A stretch of 64,000 nucleotides of DNA from Membranipora membranacea (taxonomy: Eukaryota > Bryozoa > Gymnolaemata > Cheilostomatida > Membraniporidae): assembly GCA_914767715.1 (NCBI GenBank), contig OU612069.1, positions 27,339,387-27,403,386 of the forward strand, given 5' to 3'. The notes beneath the pieces were generated by a model, which was given only the letters and a program-made list of their open reading frames with translations, made no database searches and was not told the origin of the DNA. Both the position numbers and the translations under genes were made by a program. Below are positions 33,846-46,900 of this stretch, piece after piece (position 1 is the stretch's first letter; each line of letters opens with the position of its first letter).

Positions 33846-34539
33846 CTTTAATTGAAGAGGTTGCAATTGAGATTCATCAGAGGTTAAATATGATATCGGT
33901 ATTAAAGCGTTTTTATGTTCCCAACTGCAGCATACTCAAATGCGTATTAACCTGTAACTGTTGAGTACTTAGACAATAGGCGCGAAGGCATTTGGTGTTT
34001 TCAAACTATGAATTGTGAGCCAATCTTAACATGGACATGCTTTTCCTCACAATCGGAGGCAAACATCTCCTAATTACAGATTCAGTGATATTGTAGGTAT
34101 TAATTCATGTGTGTCAGACGCAAGAAAGTTTGCCAAAGCGGTAGAGTAGAGAGCTATATCTTGTGAATGACGTTGTCAAATATTATTGAGTAGTGAAGAA
34201 GAATTCACCCATCTGATCACCTCCTAAAACAGGTAGTACTGTAAGTGTATTTTTCTACAACTCTTGTTACAGTGCATACACACAACACAAATCTCATATT
34301 TCTTATGTTGTTGAATTGTTATCCCTTGCATTCATTCCTTCATGTGTAGTGTGCAACTTGTCAATGTATAAACATGTCCTCATAATCAATTATTATTTAC
34401 AGTTGATGTACACAGGACTAGTCACCTATGCTCATATTTATTATATTGGATCGCTATTATATCCGCTCATAATGTGTGAGTTTTTCTTTGTGTACTATTT
34501 AGAATCATGTACATTTTTTCCTTTGGTTAATGACCTTAA

Positions 34540-34973
34540 CTTAACAACAGCCTCATACTTTTGAGTCTCATGAGATGAGTTCCATCACATAGATACAGAA
34601 AGATTATCATTGTCACTCTTTGTACTAATAAATCAAATAATGAAACGTAAATTAAAACTTAGGGCTCCAATTTGAGATAAATAAATGGATGGGTGCATGC
34701 CAAGGCGATGGGCCATATCAATTATTTACGCTTCTAGAACTACAAACATAAAACGTAGGCTAACTTTTAGTGTGCAGTGCAGTATCTCCGTATTCATTGC
34801 TACTAAAATATTCACACTGCTGTGGGGATTTACAAAAAAAATTATTGATACTTCTCATTGATATTTAATATTTATATATAAGTGAAGCGGTTAGGATTTC
34901 AATTACTTAACAATTTTGAGAAAGAAGTTCATGTAGCCATTTCGGTAAGTTAATTACATTGGGAGCTAAAACA
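34540..34973. other. 3' flank of copy B, start of the duplicated segment
   Basis: From about 34,540 upward the sequence is shared with 55,916 upward (CTTAACAACAGCCTCATACT in both). To the left the two loci are unrelated, so this marks the edge of the duplication that produced copies B and C. Confidence 0.7.
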
Positions 34974-35203
34974 CTAATTCTCATTCAGACCCAGTCCTAG
35001 TTTTCTCTCCATTACTATCAGAACCACGATACTGACGACGTTAAGTCCAATGCCAGCGTAGTAATACTCTGCTGTGAAGGTTGCATCGGGTATGTAAGTT
35101 ACTGCCAAATTGACTAGAGCTGAGAATCCATCGATTGAGAAGAACATACCCATAGCTGTGGCCTGCATCGAACGAGGCGCAGAAAGTATAGTCAACTCAA
35201 AAC
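34974..35203 (-). CDS. Last exon of POT copy B
   Basis: Acceptor TATTTCACAG before 35203. Encodes FELTILSAPRSMQATAMGMF, then two hydrophobic segments (ALVNLAVTYI and YYAGIGLNVVSIVVLIV), ending KLGLGLNEN before the TAG at 34974. SAPRSM is the POT-family motif before the last helices. The exon is intact and nearly identical to the copy C exon at 56343-56572. Confidence 0.85.
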
Positions 35204-38200
35204 CTGTGAAATAAATATGAGTATAGGAGATAATCTGGTGGTTACCTGACATCAATTCCGATTTCCGTGTTACTAATCATAATCCGATCGATTGTTTTTT
35301 TTATCACATCCATGAAGACAACATAGGATTGAATGTAAATTTTTTTGTCTTCCACAAACCAACTTCCATTTTTCCACTAATAACAGTGAGTGGAGTTTGC
35401 ACCACTTCCTCATTGGCATCACCTTACTCCTATAACAATAACACACCCCGAATCATCAGTGAAATGTGGTGAATAACGTGAGTAATTTTAAGGGCGGTAA
35501 TGATGGTCATCAATACAGAGTGAAGAAATGCTAATACATAGCAATAGACAACTACAGAATATACGACAAACTAGAATATAAGTATGTAATGTTTATACCT
35601 GCTGTGTATATGAGAGCATTACTAATTCCTTGAAACACCATTGTGAGTAGTACTAGAGTCGAAATATGATCCGGGCCTTCAAATATAAGAATATTCAAAA
35701 AACATGTATGACTTATTCAAATGTGAAATATTTGGTACATGGGGCAGTAGTCTTTTTAACCAGCGGTGTAAACCATATGTTCCTCCACTGTATATGTTGA
35801 TTGTCTCGTCAGCCCATAATATTTGATCCCTAGTTTAAGATTCTTCAGGACCAGATTTGTTACAAATTTATCTACTCTTTTCAACAGTCCATAAAGCCCA
35901 TGATTTCAATGTTATCTTCTTCAATGCAGATACTACATCAGGTCATAGTCAGTTGTGAGTTAGAAGTTGCTCTCTTCTTTACTGATGGCTGGCCAGTAAA
36001 ATGGAAGCGACTCAGATGGAGGGAATTTGGATTAAACTTGAACTATCTGGTTGTAGTTGTGTTGCGATTTACGTGCACTTGTTAGACAAATTCTAATAGC
36101 TATCACATCACATCTTACTTTTGTGTTGCCCCACCACGCCTAACGGTTTAAATAACATGCCTCAGCCAAAAATCATTCAGTCACATAGCAGCAAACAAAT
36201 TGTGCAGACTACTATCATACTTTGTGCTGAGGGATCATATTATAAATTTGTACGCACTGCATCATCATAGTCATTTAACCTACCATATTATGGATCATTA
36301 ATAAAATAAACAAAAAATAGGATCCCAAAACAAAAAGAAATACAAAAAGGAAGATGGCTGTAGTGCAAGGTATAATAGAATGCAGGCTGTAAATAAGGAA
36401 GGACAGATAAGAGTGCTGCATAAGAACTCGGGCTACATCCGGGAATGCGCAGGAAGGAGGTATTAATAAGCACGTTGTCTTAGAGAGGACTGGATAATGA
36501 GATAAGACAAAGAAGTTGCACCAATACTGGACACCTCAGCATATCTCATGTAAGTTTGAATACACTACAACTTCGAGATTAGGAAAGGGACTCTTCTCAT
36601 GGCCGTTTACTGTGCAACATGTATACTCATGAGGACAGCTAGAGTACCTTTTGGAGGATTATGTTACTTGGAGAGTAACTCTAAAGGCTGGAGGCTAGTA
36701 GAGAGGACACTGAGAGGATATTGCTTGAGAAGGTCAGATATTTGTAACAGTGATTTGAGGTGAGCCTATTGTATTGATTGTAAAAGTTTGAGTCAGATTG
36801 GTCATTCTAGAACCCCTGGTTTCCGATATAACACACTCACTTGTGGTCGTAACAGCGAATACGCTGGAGGCAACAGCACAGATCTGTCCTGCCACTAGTC
36901 TGTGTAGTAATGATATTCTGTAGCGAGTTCTCCTGTTTATAAGTTCGGTAACAGCGTATATTAGCGGTATGAATACGAGACCTGTGCCTTGTCCAATCAC
37001 TGTATATATTAGCTGAAACAATATATAGTTTCAAATCTTACAGCAACATAGTAACTAAGCAGTCTATAGAGATACTCAGTATACACTTCTCAATATATGA
37101 AAAAAGGCGTTATCAAAATGAACAAAAAGAGTTCAAAGTTAACCTTGGTCCTATATATCAACCTTGTTTCCTCGTTGCGGCGGAGAGTTCTGGCGCAAGT
37201 CTTTAAGGTATTCACAGAGGGAACAAACCTTTTTATCCTTGTACATGGCACAAATTACAAACATTTTTAACGCAGTATTTCCATAAAGCTACCTACGGGA
37301 TAACCAATAGCACTGTCTATTACTGCGTCATGAAAGATCTACAATAAAAAGTTAAAAAATATTCATCAATGGTATTTCAATATTTTCCGGTGATTGGTGT
37401 TAAAAAAATGTATCCCAATGTTGCTATGATTTGTTTAATTCTGTAATGTGCATGTAAGCCCTTTCTGATAGGATTTTTGCGACAGGAGTTGTCCTCAAAC
37501 AAAGGAAGCGCAGTTAATATCCACTTTCAAGGATATTATCCGCTATAAAGTTACTTTGGGCGAAACATGTAGAACGATTTTGAGTTTTCCCTGGTTATTT
37601 GCTGTGTATGGGTTACTCAGAGTTACTGAGAATACCAATTTCATAATGCTCCTTGTGAAGAAAATACACAGCAGAGTCAAACTTTATTGCCGGAAATGTC
37701 ACCAAATTAAAGGAGTGGAATGATTTGTTTGGGTTGAATTTTAATATATTAATTCTGTATATCGAATTCAAAGTAGGTGGACACTTACATTCACAGCAGG
37801 AGGTAAATTTAGTGAGTAAGACGTCGGTATTAGACAGATAAGTACACAGAAAAACTTTCCTAGGTTAGCTCGCTCTTTTACTAAAGTTTCAGGATAATCT
37901 CCTCCATTTTGGAAGAGAGCTGTCGAAAGAAAACCTTCATCCTCTTTTCTGTACCTGTTGAGATCATAAAACTCACACTTAGTCATCTGAACAACCGAAC
38001 GAAGCTCGTCAAGACAAGTAACAACATACTGTTGACCTGGGGATACATCCAGCCAGGGGAGTCTTTCAATTTGAATTAGTGATGCTTTATTGAAGCAAGT
38101 TATCACTATCATGTCGCTCAGAATTATCACTCACTTGGTCTTTCGTTGAGACAAAATTGCCGCCGAATCCGTATATAGTTCCATCAATAACTGGGTCATT

Positions 38201-40915
38201 TGAGCATGAGAGCCTAGCAGGTAGAGCTCATTCATGCTGTTAGTTAATTGCACAGACACTTCATTGGACCCAATTCAAATCTTAAAAAGCTAACATTGAT
38301 CTAATTAGACCTTCAGTGTCACAAAGCTCATTGATAGCTTCTTTATTTATTGGTCTAATTAATTGTCTGTCCAATTAGGTAACCCACTTATTCTTTACAG
38401 TGTACAAACTGTCAAGAGTAATCTCCAGCATAATTATATCAAATTCAGATGGGATTTACTGATTGTACTCACTTTCTCCTTTTCCATGCCTGCTTCCATA
38501 TTCCTGCACTGTCCACAATCACACTTACATCCGGTCGGTACAAGCGAATCTTTGTCTTACAGATCACTAAAATATAAACACTTCTAAATGTAACTGCAAC
38601 CTATGAGGTCTGTAATGTTATCCAAATCTATTGTCAGGTGAGTGACTAACTTGTCAAAGTCAAAATTTTGGAGAGTTAAAGCAACTTCTAGATAAAAAAG
38701 GAGGAAAAAATCACCCACCAAGTATCAGGATCAAGGTGCTCAGAGTAGCACTGACATCAATAAATATGGCGTAGCTTATAGCGATGTGGCTTAATTTCTG
38801 TTCGTTGTGGTCCGTTGGCCCGTCATAAGGATCATAATAGTACACAACTGCTACACAGAACCCAACAGACAATGTGTCCGCAAGCTTCCAGAACCAGAAA
38901 TACCAAGAGTAGAGCTTCCTCACTTCATCTCTACTTGTCATCTGACAAACAAAAAGCATACACATAGTTTTCGTGTTTGGAGGTTTAAAAAAACACAAGT
39001 TTCCATGAGACCATTTTAATGATCAACAGTAGTTTTCATGGTTATTTCAAACAATTAACTGAGATAAGCTTAGATGCAGAAACTCGGCTACCACTTGGTA
39101 GTTGCATTCCAATATGCAAACCTTGCATTATTATAAAATAAGTACCACTCTTCATGCTATCTGATTTCAATGGGAGACCAGTCTTACATTGAAAGCAATA
39201 AGGTAACCAATGAGATTCCCGGAGATGCAGAATAAGAAAGTAAGTATCAAGTAAGTAAGCTGTTTGTACCAGCATCACAAACCTGATCTCCTGCCAATGC
39301 TGGGATGAGAGTGTCAAGAGTAGACTGAGCTCCCGATATGAGACACACAACAACTAGGTACACAAGAGCCATCTTCTCTATGTCCAGATAGCCCATAGAT
39401 CTTAGAGGTGTAAAAGAGCAGTCGTAATCAGAGGAGTAATGGTAAGGGTCTGAGTCGTTGTAAGGTATCATTGTACAGTTTATGTTGTGTGGCAGCTCAA
39501 ACATCACTCCAGATATGTATCCAAACCTATCAGATAATACAAAAATCACCAAAACATGGATCGGATAGCCAATTGATACACATAGGATAGCAATCAAATT
39601 GGATTGAGTCGTCGTTTGAACCAAGGCCTGAGAGTGCCCATACCAGGATCAGATGAAAGAGGGTGCTTTAGGGGTGGCGAATGTGCCAATTCAATTGATG
39701 ATTGGGCTTGTAATAAGCAAGGGCTTGTATAGGCTCTGTTAATGGGCCACCGTTTGGCTAGTGGATGGTTGCTACTATTTGCTTTCACTGAAGAGGCTTC
39801 CTTTCCAAAATAACCAGTTGATTCTATTATTTCATATCACATACCCAATCCATATGAGTACCGTCCCACACAGAAGCATTCTGGTTTTTCGAATCCAGGC
39901 ATCAGATACCAGTCCACTGATGACAGCGCCCAAGTTGATGATGATGATGGAGGCAATGTGTGCGGATCTTAACCTTCAAAAATAGAGGCAACTCATTTGG
40001 TTTTTATCTATTTTTTTTCAAAATTAAAAATGGTTAATGCATATTGAAGTAAGTTTATATTAGATCATAGTGCTTTGGCCTTTCCTTCCAATTGTACTGC
40101 ATTATGCTTAGTGCAACTGGTTGTACTGAATTGGAAATTGTTTGATGATAACCATTCACATTCACTACGTGAATTGGAAAGAAAACCTCACACGGTTACC
40201 TTTCAAAACGGTGTTAAGAAACAAGGAAGGACAGTTGTTTCGATATACTACATACTGACATACAAACATATAGGTCGAACCTCATTGTGAAATCTCTCCT
40301 ATATGCATAATTCAGCATCAATGACTGTGAGCGTCATTGGACAGTTACATTTCAAACTTCATAATTTTTGTTCTGAGAAGAAACGATTACAAGTATCCTG
40401 CATGACATGTAAAATCTGAAATCCAGGCCTTTTAGCCACAGCTTTACCCTTTTATCAAACCAACGAATCCTATTCAATGTATAATATGCACTGGTCCTGA
40501 AGCCGGGCTGATCCGGAGAAAAATGGACAGAATAGAAAAATATCCCGCCCTTAATCCTACGTTCGGTTTTTTGGCTTTGGATTCCTGCCTTCCAGGGGAG
40601 GTGAACTTGCCTTTGTTTGACAATATAAGATTTTGGAACTCCAGGCAGATCAAATATCAATATGATAAATGGTATCCATGTAGCGAGTGATCTGATTGCC
40701 ATACACCTGATGAAATCACAGAGCACAAGTCCCCATACAGCTAGTTTCTGGTTCTGCAGTGAGTTGAAGTCACACAGTCCGGATCTGAAGCTCAGAAGTC
40801 CTCTGTGTCTGTCGATGTTTTCCGACGGTGATACATTCAGTAGTGGTGTTATCTCTGCATTATTATTAACAGAGTTGTGCTCCTCTGCTGTGGTGGTAGA
40901 CATTCTCATTCCCAT
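34974..40915 (-). pseudogene. POT/SLC15-family transporter, copy B, full set of exons
   Basis: Exons on the minus strand: 40611-40915 (start MGMRMSTTTAEEHN), 39845-39973, 39188-39665, 38719-38941, 38473-38566, 37789-37954, 37297-37338 (small), 36841-37012, 35599-35676 and 34974-35203. Junction phases agree throughout. Landmarks: LGAVISGLVSDAWIRK (PTR signature-like), LIPALAGDQ matching the GGDQF block, and SAPRSMQATAMGMFFSIDG matching the conserved AP-x-SM motif late in POT proteins. The intron after exon 1 uses a GC donor (GCAAGT). Compared with copy C, exon 3 has a 7-bp excess near 39,635 and a 23-bp insertion near 39,230; both shift the frame, and the second brings a stop. A functional version would take up peptides or histidine with protons, at the plasma or lysosomal membrane. 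Closest named group is uncertain. Confidence 0.8.
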
Positions 40916-41991
40916 GTTCAGATATCTATTACGCTGTTCACATAGGTCTCTAATTTTCAGGCAAGCTCTCTGAACAAAAAGGACAGATGAACATTGGCTG
41001 ACAATACGGACAGCCATTTAGTCAAAACAGCTAGATACAGCCCATATATAGCACTGACATAATTCACACCATGTATATTGAGATAAGCTTATCTCAGTGA
41101 AACACAATTAGTCGTGTGCATTACTGTAACTTGTGCTGACGTTTATCTTTATTCTTGATAAGCATTGACAAATCACAATTAATCACCAAAGCATCACAAT
41201 TAATTCTACATATGGGGCAAACGCCTAACTGGATGGACAGTTAAAGAGGGGCTGTATTTCACATCCGGCATTAATTGTAGCGACTTGGTAGTCCACATAA
41301 AGGGGTTTACTTGTGCAGGGGGTAATAATATAGACAATAAAATCTTTTATGAGACTTACTTTTAACAATTTGCTATGCTCAAATTTACATCCTAATATCT
41401 TTTGACATCACAGAAATTAGACGGACCATAGTATTTAATAGCGTAAAGCATGATGATTAATGATCTATTGATTTAAAATTCACTAGAAAATCAATAATTG
41501 CAGTGCACCTGCTGTGGCATACATTGTGACCCTGTCATTTAACTAAAAACTGAAGTCAAAATTATGGATTACCTACACTTTTTCATAATCTATTTTCATT
41601 TAAAAAAAGAATATCAGTTTTCAAAAATCCATCAGCAGAGTCAAATATATTTGAGGCATGTGTGGCTATAACGATTTTCGCAAAATAATAGCTATTTACT
41701 GAAAAAAATTGCTATAATATGTAAATCAGTCATTATTGATTGATAGGGCATTGTTTATGAGTGTCCCACTTATGACATCAAATTCTTCCTTACCAATGTG
41801 AACAAATCTCTCTGATGTATTTGACGCCAAAAAGGAGCACATGCACAGAATCGGAATTGGTTGATCTATCAACCTAGATAGGGATGGAAGAAAGTGAATC
41901 TGAACTGAAGCCCCCCTTTAATTAGCATTGCTACCACATAAACTACCCGTTAACCATCTTGCAAACTCATCTATGATGATGATACTTCCTG

Positions 41992-42695
41992 TATTGAATA
42001 CAGAATATTATTGTACAGGGAACTACCATCGTTATCTTATTTAGAATGATTTCGCTTCATATGTTTCCAATTGTATCTCTTCATTATTTTCGTACACAAT
42101 GCCCAGTAAAATTTGTTGAATTGATCTCGATAAAGCTTATCTGGAAATGATGCAGTGGGCTAACTGGTATGAAACCAAAATAAATTATCACTTGCAGAAA
42201 ATCTGATTTGAATTCATGATTTTCACTGATCATTGAATACAGAATATTATTGTACAGGAAACTACTATCATTGTCTTAATTAGAATGATTTCGCTCCATA
42301 TGCTTCCAATCGTATCTCTTCATTGTTTTCGTACACAATGCCCAGTAAAATTTGTTGAAAATTGATCTCGACAAAGCTTATCTGGAAATGACGTATGTGG
42401 GCTAACTGGTATGAAACCAAAATAAATTATCAGTTGCAGAAAATCTGATTTGAGTTCATGATTATCACTGAGTATTGAATACAGAATATTATTGTACAGG
42501 GAACTACCATCATTATCTTAATGTTATCTTATATGTTTACAATTGTATCTCTTCATTATTTTTGTACACAATGCCCAGTAAAAGTTGATGAATTGATCTT
42601 GATAAAGCTTATCAGATAATGATGCATGTGGGCTAACTGGTAGGAAATCGAAACAAATTATTATTCACCGAACAACGGATTTTAATTCATGATAT
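41992..42695. repeat. Tandem array, about three units of 240 bp
   Basis: Units start with GAATACAGAATATTATTGTA at 41,996, 42,235 and 42,477. Each contains ATTGTATCTCTTCATT-like and ACACAATGCCCAGTAAAA blocks. The third is shortened by an internal deletion. Sequence identity between units is high (over 85% by eye). Confidence 0.85.
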
Positions 42696-42740
42696 TTCTA
42701 AGTTTTTTTTTAAACGTTTATTGACAAGCAATCTTCATCA

Positions 42741-44335
42741 TTAAGGTATAGTAACGGTGTCGGTGAATTTTTATAATACCATTATAGTCGGATAGGTAAT
42801 TTGAAACTATTGGTTATACAAAAAATTTTTTTGCAATATCTTCATCGATTTATTTTTTATTGCTAATTACAGTATTTACTACAATTACTACGAATACTAT
42901 GAAACAGAGCGCGAGAAAATTATTTATGAATGAAATTATTCACACTTTGCGCATGACGCAACGAGCTATACCAGCAGTGTGTGAAATCAGCTATCAGCTG
43001 GAAATGGTGGTGTAATAGCAGTCTGATAACACAAACAACTGCTTTGGGCATGGCAATCAGAGGATAATGACAGCATTGATCATGAAACAATAGGATATTT
43101 GAATATGACAAAACAGGCTAAAAAATGCTGTTGTCTTTTCAATGTCAGGAGGAAGACAATTCACTCTGTCTTTTTTACAGCTGATGTTGAAATATCCTGC
43201 TGATTCCCAAATTATTGGTCATCAAATTAGGTCAACCGGAAACATCTCTGTTTCATTCATAAAAAATTATTATCTGATTACCGAAGTGGAGATTATTGTT
43301 GTATTAATGGCCACAGATTTGGATCAACATGTCCAAACTCGTCAAAAACCATCATAAAACAAAGATGAAATCATAACTCACACTGTCCAAGAAATATGAA
43401 TATGGAATTCAGAGGGGATAAGTGACAAATTGTGATTTAAGAGGTGAGTCACCCCCATAGAGCAGATTTGCTTCCTGTGTTCAGTAGGTCAACTTTGAGA
43501 GGTGATACAGTTGTTGCTATGGTAGCTAAGTTGAAGAGCAACATCACGCCGCCGCTGTTATTAGTTGGTTTACTAAAATAATTGGCAACCAATCAAGGCT
43601 GAGGCCTTCTATATCTTCAGAAAAATAACTCTATATCATACCATGTTTTGTCATTGAGAAAATAACCAAACATCCCCTACTGATAGAAATGAGAGCATGT
43701 AGAGCATTAATGATTGTTTATCACTTACACATTGGTCACGCCGTTGTCATGAGGAGTCAATGCATGCAACAGATACAATAAATCATGTCAGGTGCTCAAA
43801 TTGTGCTAGATAAATAACTAAATGCACAGTTGAGCTAATGAGCAAATATTACTTTCCTTTACACGGTGGTGTCCACTCCCAAAGTCTATGTAGGAGAATA
43901 TTTTTTCCGTATATATACATTTTGAAGTCTCTAGAATTGTTAACTAGTGTTTTTTATGCTGTCAGATTAGAATTCAGCTGTGAGGACACCAATAAGAAAC
44001 CTCATGTCTGGCACAAAATTATGCATTACTTCATCGTGCACAAAAAAGCACTCAGGAGCCAAATTGAAGGAATATGATGATAAATAATTCAACCTCACCT
44101 TCTTTATAAACCGCTATTTAAAAATCAAGAAGAAAACCAATTCCATCTCTATGCTACAGCTGCCTGAAAGTTTCCTTTCCAGCAAAATACGTCATTTTCG
44201 TGCAGTCATGATGCGACGTCAAAAGACGTTACGTCCTCGACTCTCATAGAAATATACTCCTACCTAGATGGTCTTTCATATATGCCAAAATCAACTAATT
44301 CGGACAACTTTTTTTTAGGCGTTACTATACCTTAA
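42741..44335. mobile_element. TTAA-flanked element with 12-bp terminal inverted repeats
   Basis: The left end TTAAGGTATAGTAACG at 42741-42756 and right end CGTTACTATACCTTAA at 44320-44335 are exact reverse complements. TTAA at both edges may be the target duplication, with 12-bp inverted repeats inside. About 1.6 kb, no ORF with a transposase domain. TTAA preference suggests a piggyBac-related source, but the terminal bases are not the classic ones, so this is an inference. Confidence 0.65.
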
Positions 44336-45444
44336 AATGATGTTCTTCCTATTGTGCCAAGATAAAACAAAAATAAATAAATATGGAATAAATGAATAAC
44401 GAAGAATTATGGAAGATAAAGACTTACAATGAAAATGGTTCTTAGACATGAAATACATGAATGCATATTGTCGGAATAACTTTAAATTGTTTGCAGACCT
44501 GAAGGCTATTGAAAATCATAGAAAGATTGCAAATAAAAATTGTTCGATGGATGTTTCAGATAATGCGTGTCTCTCATCTGAAACGATGTATATTAAATGA
44601 AAACTGCTTATATATATGGAGCCAACATATTAAGTATTTTATAGCCATAAATGGCAGAGAAATAACTGGCAAGCTGTGTTAAAGTGTTTGTAAAGGATCA
44701 GGTTTTTTGGTATCATTCTAGAGATATCAGTCTAGTTTAGAACATTGTTCTATGTTCAAAAGCAGCCTGTGGCCCAGTTAAGACTTATTTGCCCTCAAAG
44801 TTGGGATGAGAAGGTACTAAAAAGGTACTATTTTTATCCTTTGGAGTTGTGATCATTTGTTGAAATTAGTCTCGAGATAGAAATTGGCAATATAAAGGCG
44901 GATCAATGCATCGCTACGTATTTCAAGGTTTTGTTCACATTAATATGAGGAATAAATGAGATTGTGGCTATGACTTTCCAATCAAACTCCGTCTTCAGCC
45001 CGTATGAAAACCAGTGACATGCTTCAATTATTAGCTTCATGAATAGCGGCTTTCAATAGAATTTCAATGGAAGATATAAAATTTACAAAGGTAGATTGTG
45101 TGTTTTTCTTGATAACATGTATTTCCAAATCGCACAGAAATCTAAAATAAATTCTTTGTAAATCTCGACATTTAAGGCATTAGGATGATGTTGAAAACCA
45201 AAGCATGCCATGATTAAAACTGAGTGATTTGAGGTTTTGACAATCTTTTCAACAATTTTTGCAAATATTCTGATGTTTAAACACTCAAGGTTATTTTGGA
45301 TAAACAGTGTTGTTTACATTGTTTAAAAACTAGAAATTACAAGTCACAAAGTAAATTCAACTCAATGAATGTGTCATCTAGTTGTTTCGGACTTCAGGGT
45401 GATGTAAAATGTGAATGAACTTGACTGCCTCCTAAAGAGGAGTA
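44336..45444. other. No gene seen
   Basis: AT-rich, between the TTAA element and the foldback. Nothing supportable. Confidence 0.35.
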
Positions 45445-45953
45445 TAGACGGTTTTCTGAGCTCTTATTTATGCCTCAATTTGGAGTTGTCCTCTCTCCAG
45501 TTTGGTACTTTTAACCCACGCCGCATAGGAAAAACCTGCTGAAAGAGGGTTATTTTGCAAACCGCTAATGTGAGGATAAAAATGATTTTTGATTCAGAGT
45601 CTGCACCATTGAAAATTGAGACAGCGTTTCCAAATCATTGGAGGCTTGAATGTTGATACATCTTAATTTTAGTGACGAAACTCATGAAAGATTCTACCAA
45701 ATTGTCCGCAAAACCGGCGGAAAATGCTATAATTGACTATCCAAATACTAAAATTATTTCCCAAACTATGTCCATTATGAGTTTTCAATGTTGCGGATTC
45801 TGAATCAAAAATAATTGTTATCCTATTATAAGTGGTTTTCTAGATAACCCTCTTTTCAACACGTTATTCCTATGCGGTGTGTGTTAAAAGTACCAAACTG
45901 GAGAGTGGACAACTCCAAATTGAGGCCTAAATCAGAGCTCAGAAAACTGTCTA
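45445..45953. mobile_element. Foldback element, copy 1
   Basis: Termini TAGACGGTTTTCTGAGCTC and its near complement GAGCTCAGAAAACTGTCTA. Arms of nearly 200 bp are inverted copies of each other, with landmarks GTTTGGTACTTTTAACCCA and its complement. The interior is also partly palindromic. Same family as 58683-59124. No coding capacity. Confidence 0.82.
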
Positions 45954-46900
45954 TTGATAATCGTGTTAGCAGTGGGATACCTGGAGAAACTTCTCATTTT
46001 TTCATTAGATCTTGTCCATCCGTGTGCATCACAGATACTCAGCACATCTTAACATAGACTATCAATATTACTGACTGAGTGCAGCAGGTCTTATGAGAGC
46101 ACATGTCACTGCACACAACAGTCACTTAGGAAATTAATTTGTCGAGTTTTCGAGTTATTTTGTCAGTATGGATCTGATTTGGGAGGTTAGTGTTGGGTAA
46201 ATTGCAAGATTTGATACAAACTATAAAGCATTGCATGGACCATTTTTGGGTGAATCTGAAATAAGCGAGGCTTTCTCAGCAGGAAGAATCAATTATAATC
46301 CATTATAATTTTATTTTATCAGAGCAAAAAAGCGCATCGGTCTGAAATGAAAATCACTCACTTTCATGCTTGAAAAACAGCGGACAGGGAATGAGTCAAA
46401 GTCATAGTCGTTGATTGTAATTTACAGTGGTTCTTCTAATCTTTTCTTCGACATGGGCTCATAGCAGATATAAAGGTTGTTTTGATTAGCGGTCTCTACT
46501 CATCACATCACATCACATTTTTTATGTCATCAGACAGACTTGTGATTGACTTTGTCATTTATTTATAAAAGCTGTTATCTAACCACAATAGTCACTAATA
46601 TAACAGTATTTCCCCAATAACAGGCTCATCACAAATCGCCTGGACTAGTTGGGCGGTGCATGAGTGGGCAACTCAATGTTGTTAACTTATAACCCCTAAA
46701 CCTACCAGACCAAATAACCCTGATGACCAATTTTATATGCAAATGCATGTGTGATAGCTGTCTTAATCTGATTTCAAGCTCAAAAATGATACCAACTTTG
46801 GAACAAAAAATACACAGTACTGCTATGATAGTATCACATACTCATTCTTAGATCTGATTGTTTGCCCTTTCGCATATATATTATAGAGTTTGCACTTATC
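45954..46900. other. No gene seen; probable LINE 3' flank at the right
   Basis: AT-rich. A short CATCACAT repeat lies at 46,500. The 3' UTR of the LINE to the right may extend into this stretch. Confidence 0.3.
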
